Shown one piece after another: positions 54,772-63,400 of a stretch of 64,000 bases of DNA (positions are counted from its first letter, which is position 1; each line of letters begins with the position of its first letter). Position numbers and translations under genes: made by a program. The stretch lies in the NCBI GenBank assembly GCA_965262565.1, contig CBDHFQ010000033.1:124001-188000 (forward strand), written 5' to 3'. Under the pieces are notes generated by a model that worked only from the letters and a program-made list of their open reading frames with translations, did not search any database and was not told where the DNA came from. This stretch comes from CBDHFQ01 sp965262565. GTDB taxonomy: Bacteria; Bacteroidota; Bacteroidia; J057.

Positions 54772-56769
54772 ATGGATCTATCAACACTTTATTGTTTGTC
54801 TCATTTGTCTTATCAACGCATTCCCAGTAGAGTAGTACATATTGGAGATGTTCCATTAGGAGGAAACTACCCTATTCGAATTCAATCTATGACTACTACT
54901 GATACGATGGATACCATAGGTACGGTAGAGCAATCAATCAGAATGGTGAATGCAGGCTGTGAATATGTTCGTATCACAGCACCAAGTAAAAACGAGGCTC
55001 ACAATTTAAAGGAAATTAGAGATGAGCTTCATAGACGAGGCGTTAAGGTTCCCTTAGTAGCAGATATCCATTTTACTCCAAATGCCGCAGAAATCGCTGC
55101 TCGAATCGTAGAAAAAGTAAGGGTAAATCCGGGTAACTACGCGGATAAGAAAAAATTTAAGGAAATTGACTATACAGATGAGTCTTATCAGTCAGAATTA
55201 GATAGGATATACAAAAGATTCTCCCCTTTGGTGAAAATTTGTAAAGAAGAAGGGACAGCCATGCGAATTGGTACGAATCATGGATCCTTATCTGATAGAA
55301 TCATGAGCAGATATGGCGATACTCCTGAAGGAATGGTGGAATCAGCAATGGAGTTCGTACGAATATGCGAAGATCATGGGTATTACGATATTATCATCTC
55401 GATGAAAGCCTCAAATCCTCAGGTGATGGTTCAGGCTTACCGATTGTTGATGCAGCAAATGTTGGAGCGCCAACAGGTATATCCCCTGCATTTAGGCGTG
55501 ACAGAAGCAGGAGAAGGAGAAGATGGTAGAATTAAATCTGCTTTAGGGATCGCCACTTTATTGATGGATGGTATAGGTGATACCGTAAGAGTATCTTTGA
55601 CGGAAGAACCAGAGCATGAAATGCCCGTAGCAGACTTTTTGGTAAGTCATTATATTAATCAGGCTCATCTGAACAGAAAAAATCAACAAGAAGAACAGGA
55701 AAGCATCTTACTGCCTTTTGATCCATATGCATTTGACAGAAGGAAGACCAATGAATTAGTGAATATAGGCGGTGAGCAGGTACCCAGAGTAGTAGCTGAT
55801 ATCAGGCATAAATGTAATTCCGCAGAAGATTTGGCACCAGTCGGTTATACATATATTCCAGCCCTTGATAAATACAACTTCTCTGATATTGCCACAGACT
55901 TTGTCTACCTGGGTGATCATGTCCCTGTTTACGAATTACCAGGTGGCCTCAAACAGATTTACAATTATTCTACCTGGCAATTATTGCATAAGGATAAAGA
56001 AGTATTCCCTTTCTTCACGAATGTATCCGAATTTTTGACAGCTGGAACCCAAAGTGATATATTGAATATGGTCCAATTAACCATAGGTGAGGTGAATCAA
56101 GTTGTTGAACGCAAAGAAGAATTTGACAAGGTCGTTTTTGCTATTTATTCTGATGAGGCGATACCTACCTATGATTGGAGAGAAATTGTATATCGCTTGG
56201 TGCAGGCAGGATTACATCGTCCGATATTGATCAAGATGAAACATAGAACGGATTTTTCCTACTATGATGATCAGCATGTTCCCGATGATATTAAAATAGA
56301 CCAACAGGCTAAAATTCAACTGGCACAGGCTTCAGATGGCAGTACATTACTAGTAGATGGGTTAATTGAAGGGATATGGTTGGAAGAAGCAGACGAAATT
56401 AGGCTCAAAGCTGCCTTTGGGATGTTACAGCTATCCAGATTGAGAATAACTAAAACGGAGTATATTTCTTGTCCTTCCTGTGGACGTACCCTATTCGACC
56501 TGCAGGAAACTACCGCCAGAATAAGAAAACGTACAGAACATCTAAAAGGAGTAAAAATTGGAATTATGGGATGTATCGTTAATGGACCTGGAGAAATGGC
56601 AGATGCAGATTATGGATATGTAGGAGTAGGACCAGGAAAGATTGCGTTATATAGAGGAAAAACAGTAGTAGAAAAAGCTGTTCCAACGGCCGAGGCAGTA
56701 GATCGGTTAATAGACCTGATTAGAGCAGATGGAAAGTGGATAGAAATGGGGGCCACAGAAGTTGTATAG
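54772..56769 (+). CDS. ispG: 4-hydroxy-3-methylbut-2-enyl diphosphate synthase, long form
   Basis: A 665-residue IspG (GcpE) of the MEP isoprenoid pathway. The TIM barrel (about 15-280) shows PIRIQSMTTTDT, ADIHFTPNAAEIAA, VRVNPGNYADK and RIGTNHGSLSDRIM. As in plant, chlamydial and Bacteroidota enzymes, an extra middle domain (about 290-560) is inserted. The C-terminal 4Fe-4S domain has YISCPSCGRTLFDLQ (about 563) and GIMGCIVNGPGEMADADYG (about 597), supplying three Cys and a Glu ligand. Bacterial short forms have about 370 residues. No other MEP gene is nearby. Confidence 0.96.
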   Translation: MDLSTLYCLSHLSYQRIPSRVVHIGDVPLGGNYPIRIQSMTTTDTMDTIGTVEQSIRMVNAGCEYVRITAPSKNEAHNLKEIRDELHRRGVKVPLVADIHFTPNAAEIAARIVEKVRVNPGNYADKKKFKEIDYTDESYQSELDRIYKRFSPLVKICKEEGTAMRIGTNHGSLSDRIMSRYGDTPEGMVESAMEFVRICEDHGYYDIIISMKASNPQVMVQAYRLLMQQMLERQQVYPLHLGVTEAGEGEDGRIKSALGIATLLMDGIGDTVRVSLTEEPEHEMPVADFLVSHYINQAHLNRKNQQEEQESILLPFDPYAFDRRKTNELVNIGGEQVPRVVADIRHKCNSAEDLAPVGYTYIPALDKYNFSDIATDFVYLGDHVPVYELPGGLKQIYNYSTWQLLHKDKEVFPFFTNVSEFLTAGTQSDILNMVQLTIGEVNQVVERKEEFDKVVFAIYSDEAIPTYDWREIVYRLVQAGLHRPILIKMKHRTDFSYYDDQHVPDDIKIDQQAKIQLAQASDGSTLLVDGLIEGIWLEEADEIRLKAAFGMLQLSRLRITKTEYISCPSCGRTLFDLQETTARIRKRTEHLKGVKIGIMGCIVNGPGEMADADYGYVGVGPGKIALYRGKTVVEKAVPTAEAVDRLIDLIRADGKWIEMGATEVV

Positions 56770-56784
56770 AATGCAGACATCTTT

Positions 56785-57861
56785 CTATTGTGGTGGAGTA
56801 GAATTGTCAGGAAAATTGCATTTACAAAAAACAGAGTCATAGCCTACGCCTATATAGAATTTATTCCTCCATATTGCAACACTACTTGCGGCCGATAAGG
56901 AAGCGCCATCGTCCGAATAGATCGTATCAATGGCAATAGGGGTTGTGCCTACATCTACCATAAATATGACGGAAGGGGAAGGACTACCTTCTTTCCGATG
57001 TCTTGCTAATGCCATAAGATTGGGTTGGGAAGGTATGTAAAGCCGATGAGGTGAATGAACATAGATATTGTCCAAGCCCACGCCTATCTGATAACGGGAT
57101 AATTCCGTTACTTTTTCTGGGGTGTTCATAATCCTGTATATGCCCAATTTTCCACCAATCGTTTCACTAACGTACAAACTATCTTTTGAGGTACTCAACG
57201 CTATTCCATTAGGAAATCCTAAGCCAGAGATCACTTCGTGAACGCACTGTCCATCAAAATATAAAACGGTTCCCATGTTCAACTGGAAAAATACATCCAA
57301 ACTTCGCATAAGGGTGGACCGAACCTTGCTATCATTAGTTACATAAAAAGTACTATCGCTGGTAGCTGTTAGATCATTGGGCGAAGAAATAAGCGCATCT
57401 TCAATGGTGCGGATATGTGCAAATGTCGTAATAGAATCTCTTCTAAAGATTTCTATGGTGTGTTCTACCTCAGTACGGTGGTTGATGACAAACAGATAAA
57501 ACATATTTGATGGTGATGTATATGCGCTAATACCATGTGGGTGAAATGGGAATGAAATGGGGAGGGCCATACGTTCTGGTACATGACTGGAATCCGCCAA
57601 ATCCAAAAAATAGAGAGTTCCTTCTGACGAATTGCCAAGATTTCTTCGGTCGAGTCCTGCTATATACAGAATGGATAGGCGCTCATCCAGAACCATATCT
57701 TCTGGTCCTGGGATATGGTGAAAATAGTCGCAGTGAAAGGGTTGATAGTTATTTATATGAGCAAAAAAACCTAGTGAGCTTATCTTTACATAAAGGTAAA
57801 CAAGCATTCCAAGGATCGATACGCCAATCATAGATCTATACCACCACCGTATTTTTCTCAT
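56785..57861 (-). CDS. membrane-anchored paraoxonase/arylesterase-like propeller
   Basis: A 358-residue protein with an N-terminal membrane anchor (residues 7-28). The rest is a six-bladed propeller with the paraoxonase calcium and catalytic motifs: GPEDM (PON1 E53-D54), HPHGIS (PON1 H134 region), SPNDL (N168), FPNGI (N224) and LDNIY (D269-N270). These keep every metal-ligand pattern of PON enzymes, which cut lactones and aryl esters. The protein probably sits on the periplasmic side of the membrane. Its gene ends 15 bases from the convergent ispG. Confidence 0.85.
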   Translation of the reverse strand: MRKIRWWYRSMIGVSILGMLVYLYVKISSLGFFAHINNYQPFHCDYFHHIPGPEDMVLDERLSILYIAGLDRRNLGNSSEGTLYFLDLADSSHVPERMALPISFPFHPHGISAYTSPSNMFYLFVINHRTEVEHTIEIFRRDSITTFAHIRTIEDALISSPNDLTATSDSTFYVTNDSKVRSTLMRSLDVFFQLNMGTVLYFDGQCVHEVISGLGFPNGIALSTSKDSLYVSETIGGKLGIYRIMNTPEKVTELSRYQIGVGLDNIYVHSPHRLYIPSQPNLMALARHRKEGSPSPSVIFMVDVGTTPIAIDTIYSDDGASLSAASSVAIWRNKFYIGVGYDSVFCKCNFPDNSTPPQ

Positions 57862-58002
57862 AAATTCTTATTTTAATTCTGACTGGCAGAATAGAAGTAC
57901 GCTTAACTATGGCAAAGTTGTTCACAAAATTGAAAAAGACTAACTTGTATCCATTCAAATATTTGAGATTAATACAAAAAATAAAGCGATAGCCATTCCA
58001 GC

Positions 58003-59565
58003 ATGAGAGATCAATTTATTCAATCCGTCAATGAAGGATATACATTTAAAGGAAAGACAATTATATTAGGCGCTGCAATGCTTGAAGGAGAAGCGCAGAC
58101 GGGGACATTGGTGAAAATCCCTTTGGAGACAATGAATAGACATGGATTAATCGCGGGGGCTACTGGAACAGGGAAAACTAAATCTTTGCAAATACTGGCG
58201 GAACAATTATCTCAGGAAGGAGTGCCTTCTTTACTAATGGATATGAAAGGAGATTTGAGCGGGATAGCAGCAGAAAGTGAGGGCCACCCCAAAATTGATG
58301 AGAGACATGTACAAATTGGTATCCCTTTTAGATCTGGAGCTTCGCCCGTTGAGCTTTTAACCCTATCAGATGAGCCAGGTGTCAGACTAAGAGCCACTGT
58401 CTCTGAGTTCGGACCTGTCCTGTTTTCTAAAATCCTTGATCTTAACGAGACCCAGTCTGGTATTGTCTCTATTGTATTTAAATATTGTGATGATAATAAA
58501 TTACCTTTAGTAGATTTAAAGGACTTTAGACAAACCCTGCAATATCTGACCTATGATGGAAAGGAAGAGGTAGAAAAAGATTATGGGAAAATTTATCCAG
58601 CTTCTACAGGGGCGATTTTGAGAAGATTAATAACGCTGGAACAACAAGGAGCGGAACGTTTTTTTGGAGAAAGATCTTTTGATGTAGAGGATCTCACAAG
58701 AGTGGATGATAATGGGAGGGGAATCGTCTCTATAGTGAGACTGCTGGATCTGCAGGATCGGCCTCACTTTTTTTCCACTTTTATGATGAGTTTATTGGCG
58801 GAAATTTATGCAAGCTTTCCGGAAGAGGGAGATTTACCTAAACCCAAGCTAGTCATATTTATAGATGAGGCACATCTATTATTCGAAAAAGCTTCTGACG
58901 AATTGATGAATCAAATTGAAGCTATCATTAAGCTTATCCGTTCCAAAGGAGTAGGAATTTATTTCGTAACCCAAAATCCGGCAGATATACCAGATGAAGT
59001 ACTCGGTCAGTTGGGACTCAAAATACAGCATGCCTTAAGGGCTTTTACCGCAAAAGATCGGAAGCAGATTAAATTGGCTGCCCAAAACTTTCCTTTGACC
59101 GATTATTATAATATATCAGAATCGTTAACCTCTCTGGGAATAGGAGAAGCACTCGTCACAGCATTAAATGAAAAAGGTATCCCAACGCCATTAGTACATA
59201 CCTTGTTAAGAGCACCTGAATCCAGAATGGATATTCTTTCTTCTTCTGAAATTACTCAATTAGTTAACAATTCTTCTTTAGTACGTGAGTACAACGAAGA
59301 TTTAGATAAGGAAAGTGCTTATGAGATTCTTGTTGAAAAAATGGAGCAGGCACAGAAGGAAGAAGAACAACAAAAACTAAAAGAGCAAAATGAAAAAGCT
59401 CGTAAACAGTATTCTAAAAGAAGATCTAAAGAGAAATCAACCATAGAAAAAATAGCTGACCATACTTTGACAAAGCAAATAGGCAGAACGGTGGCGAGAG
59501 AATTGACGAGAGGTATTTTAGGTGTACTTGGAATAGGAAGAAGAAGAAGGAGAAGAAGTTGGTGA
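58003..59565 (+). CDS. HerA-like helicase, DUF853 family
   Basis: A 520-residue P-loop ATPase of the DUF853/HerA-like group. Walker A: LIAGATGTGKTKSLQ (about 48-62). Walker B: KLVIFIDEAHLLFEK (about 284-298). Further blocks are MDMKGDLSGIA and KGVGIYFVTQNPADIPDEVLGQLG. The C-terminus is a coiled-coil, Lys/Glu-rich stretch (440-490) and ends in GRRRRRRSW, which may bind nucleic acid. HerA proteins work with NurA in DNA end processing; the DUF853 branch usually lacks NurA and its role is unclear. No NurA gene is here. Confidence 0.92.
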   Translation: MRDQFIQSVNEGYTFKGKTIILGAAMLEGEAQTGTLVKIPLETMNRHGLIAGATGTGKTKSLQILAEQLSQEGVPSLLMDMKGDLSGIAAESEGHPKIDERHVQIGIPFRSGASPVELLTLSDEPGVRLRATVSEFGPVLFSKILDLNETQSGIVSIVFKYCDDNKLPLVDLKDFRQTLQYLTYDGKEEVEKDYGKIYPASTGAILRRLITLEQQGAERFFGERSFDVEDLTRVDDNGRGIVSIVRLLDLQDRPHFFSTFMMSLLAEIYASFPEEGDLPKPKLVIFIDEAHLLFEKASDELMNQIEAIIKLIRSKGVGIYFVTQNPADIPDEVLGQLGLKIQHALRAFTAKDRKQIKLAAQNFPLTDYYNISESLTSLGIGEALVTALNEKGIPTPLVHTLLRAPESRMDILSSSEITQLVNNSSLVREYNEDLDKESAYEILVEKMEQAQKEEEQQKLKEQNEKARKQYSKRRSKEKSTIEKIADHTLTKQIGRTVARELTRGILGVLGIGRRRRRRSW

Positions 59566-59568
59566 AAA

Positions 59569-59886
59569 TTATTTTAACCAGCTCAGTAGTAAAAAAGTAT
59601 TAGTCTCGTTTTCTTCCGAATGATCAGTTCGATAAACCTTTTCTTCTTGTGTAATAACATATTCATCCTTATTCTTGATGAAATCGTGTTCCGAATCCTG
59701 TAAAGTGATATCTATAAAAATAAAGGCTGCGAATACAACAATTGTTTTAACTAAGAAGCTTCCCAGGGCTATTACATCGTTCCTCGTAACTGTTACTACA
59801 GAAACTCTCTTCATTACCCCATAGCAAATGGGGATAAACAGGATTACGCATAGGAAAACTAAAAAATAGATAGCCAGGAAACTCAT
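59569..59886 (-). CDS. small membrane protein of unknown function
   Basis: A 105-residue protein with two membrane segments (residues 3-24 and about 40-60) and a charged C-terminal part (DSEHDFIKNKDEYVITQEEKVYRTDHSEENE). It starts with ATG at 59886 and ends three bases after the convergent HerA-like gene. No family is recognised. Confidence 0.6.
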   Translation of the reverse strand: MSFLAIYFLVFLCVILFIPICYGVMKRVSVVTVTRNDVIALGSFLVKTIVVFAAFIFIDITLQDSEHDFIKNKDEYVITQEEKVYRTDHSEENETNTFLLLSWLK

Positions 59887-60409
59887 TGCGTAAATTCTTA
59901 GTCTTTAACACTCTTAATTAATACACTGTTATATTCTTTAAGAATATATTACAAATTAAAAAATATATACAAATAAGATCATCTGTCTCTTCATGAGTGG
60001 TAGATTATCAAGACTGAATGGCAGTATAAAAAAGATGAGTGGTATATTCTTATAATTCATGGAATTTTATTAGATTGCATGAAAATAAAAAAACGGCCAG
60101 AATGTTATTCCAGCCGCCCATCATCCATAAATAAAACAACCCTAAACCCAAAATTCATTAATACCTGTGTGTATTGATTATATGTTCTATTCCTTTATTC
60201 ATAATTGATTATATTCAAATCTATTTTTTTTAACGATTATTTAATATAGTTCATGTGATTAGTGGTGAGACTTACTGTATATACAGTTACTATTGAGCTT
60301 TGGATGGATTTTGTCCCTTTTTCATACCCCAAAAGACATTTCGTTTTTATCTTTCCCTTTAACTTTCCACAAAAGATTTTCATATTTGTGTCTTGTCATT
60401 GTAATAGAT
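59887..60409. other. intergenic region with candidate small RNA
   Basis: About 520 AT-rich bases. They hold the minus-strand promoter and terminator given below and, upstream of the fusion gene, CATATTTG (60380-60387), one base off the -7 consensus. There is no other clear feature. Confidence 0.5.
60087..60208 (-). ncRNA. candidate small transcript or 17-codon leader
   Basis: On the minus strand, TAGATTTG (60223-60216) is an exact -7 element; about 120 bases further is a terminator: CGGC-TG-GAAT-AAC-ATTC-TG-GCCG followed by seven T (60116-60087). The stretch between them contains a short frame, 60158-60105, coding MNFGFRVVLFMDDGRLE; its stop TAA lies in the loop of the terminator. It could be a small RNA, or a leader peptide overlapping its terminator. 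A clear -33 element is missing. Confidence 0.35.
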
Positions 60410-63400
60410 ATGGAGCCTAAGAAGATTTTGTTAAGATCGAGAACATCCTTTTGGGTGTTGGTATGTCTGAGTATCTTATGTAATAGTTGCCAGTTTAAAA
60501 GGGCATTTGTAGATCCTAAGTATAATAATTGGGAATCAAAACGACCATCCGCTGCCCAGGATATTAAGCATACAGTATTGTTAGTCGGTGATGTAGGAAA
60601 GAAAGGACTTGCAGCGAATGAGCCTACCCTTAACCTTATACAACAAGAGTTAAGCTCATTAGACGAACATTCATCTATCGTCTTTCTGGGAAATAATATT
60701 GTTCCCCATGGAATGCCAGCGAAAGATCATCCTCGAAGAGCTCAAGCTGAAGAGATGATCGATGCTCAACTTGATATAGTAAAAAACTTTGCAGGTAAAA
60801 CGTATTTCATAGCAGGAAATAAAGATTGGAACGATGCTAAAGCCGGAGGAAGAGAAGCTGTTCTTAGGCAGGAGGAATATATAGAGCAAGTGCTTGAGGA
60901 TAAAGATGCTTTTCAACCTGGAGAAGCTTGTGGAGATCCGGGAGTGGTCGAGCTAGAAAAAGATCTTACGCTGGTGTGTTTAGATTCTCAGTGGTTTTTG
61001 CAGGATTGGTCCAAAGAAACGGACATGAACAAAGGCTGTAAAGTAGATACCCGTTATGAACTCAGGGATAAGTTGGCAGAAATTTTTGATGAATATGATG
61101 ATGGAGATTTTATTATCGCATTTCATCATCCGTTAATGAGTGGAGGGCCGCATGGAGGTTACGCTTCATTTAGTGATCACGTTTTTCCTTTAACAGCCCT
61201 TAATCCAGGTCTTTTTATACCTCTTCCGGGCATAGGATCTATTTATCCTGCCCTTAAAAATGCCGGGGCTTTTCCTCAAGATATCCCTCATGCTGATTAT
61301 CAGAAGTTTATAGATTTAGTATCAGATTTAACTTTCGACATAGGGCATGCTGTATTTGCTTCTGGACATGAACATCTTCTTCAGTTCCACTCCGATCAGG
61401 CGGGATTTAGGGTGGTTAATGTGGTGAAGAGTGATCGATATTATATAGGAAGTGGTTCTGCCAGCCAAACCTCATTTTTAAGGGCTAATTCAGATGCGGA
61501 CTTTGGGGTTGCTAAAAAAGGATTTTCAAAAATTCTTTATTACGAAAATGGAGAAGTCTGGATAGAGATGTGGCATCCTATCAATGATGGAAACGAGGGA
61601 GAATTATTATTCAGAAATAAAATTAAGGATGCTGATCAGGCAAAAATGGAGACTGCTGTGGATTCTAAAGCAATTGAGGAAATCGTTCAACAAGATAGTA
61701 CAGTCGCTGTAGCTGATGATATCTATTCTGCAGGAAAAACTAAACGAAAATTACTTGGGAAGTTGTATAGAGATGCATGGACCGCTCCTATTAAATTTCC
61801 CGTAGCTAATTTAGAGGAGTTGCATGGAGGATTGACACCGATTAAGAAAGGGGGAGGAATTCAAACTAAATCCCTGAGATTAGTAAATCCTCAGGGAAAA
61901 GAATATGTCATGCGATCTGTAAAAAAAGATATTTCTCTTTTGATCCCGGACTTTGCTAAGAATACGGTCGTTCAGGAAATTGCTCAGGATGAATTATCGA
62001 TGTCCCATCCATATGGAGCAGCTGTCATTCCTACCCTGGCAGAGGCTGCCGGTGTTTTTCATACAGTTCCCACATTTTACTATGTCCCCAAACAAGTAGC
62101 CTTGGGAGAATACATAAATGATTTTGGAGACCAGGTATATTTAATAGAAGAGCGACCTGAAGAGCCAAAAGAAGGAAACGCCAGCCCTTACTTTGGAGGA
62201 GGGAAAGAAATTATTTCTACCAGAGCTCTATTGAGAAACTTAAAAGAATCTAATGACAATAAAGTAGATCAAAAAGCGGTGCTAAGGGCGCGAATTCTGG
62301 ACTTGTGGTTAGGAGATTGGGATAGACATGACGATCAATGGCGTTGGGCAGAATTCAAAGAGGATGGTAAAGATGTATACAGACCTATTCCAAGAGACAG
62401 AGATCAGGTGTTTTTATCAGTAGATGGATTTATCCCCTATTTACTAACGAGAGAATGGGGAGCAAGAATGTTCCAGGATTTTGATTATGATATCAGAGAC
62501 ATTCAGGGACTAGCTTTCAATGCTCGATTTTTTGACAGAACCTTTCTCAACGAACAAAATGAGGAAGATTGGAAGGAAATGGCAAATGATATGAAAACTT
62601 CGTTGACGGATGACATAATTGAAGATGCTATACAAAGATGGCCCGACACATTGTTCAACTTAAACGGAGCTGAAATTATCGATAAACTGAAAGTGAGGAG
62701 AGATAAACTGGATGAATTTGCCACGAGATATTATACCTATTTGGCCAGAGAAGTGGATGTGGTAGGAAGTGAAGATAGAGAATTATTTCGCGTTACCAGA
62801 GTCAATGATTCGGATACCAGAGTAGAAGTGATACACCTGAATAAAAAAGGGGAAGAAAAAAGAAACATTTATGATAGGGTATTTCATCGTTCGGAAACTA
62901 AGGAGGTTAGGCTTTATGGACTCAAAGGAGATGATCAATTTAACGTGCAGGGAGAAGCAAAGAAAGGAATACTGATTAGAATTATTGGCGGTTTGGATGA
63001 TGATGAAGTAGTAGATAAATCCAGGGTTGGAGGAGGGAAACGGACCATTGTTTATGATACAAAAGAAGGGAATACATTTGATTTTGGTACGGAAGCTAAA
63101 GATAATACGGATGAGGATGCTTCGGTGAACATTTACGATCGCAAAGCATTTAAACTAAATAGCTATTTACCATTAGCTTATCCAGGATTTAACAGAGATG
63201 ATGGAATTACTTTAGGGGGAGGGATTACCTGGACCCGACAAGGTTTTAGAAAAGAACCCTATAAGAGTAAACAACAAATCTCAGCTACTTTTGCTGTGGC
63301 TACCAGAGCTTTTCAGGCCAGTTATACAGGGGATTTTATTGGTGTTTTAGGCAAATATGACTTCCATATCGATGGACTGACTAATGCTCCTTTCTTTGTA

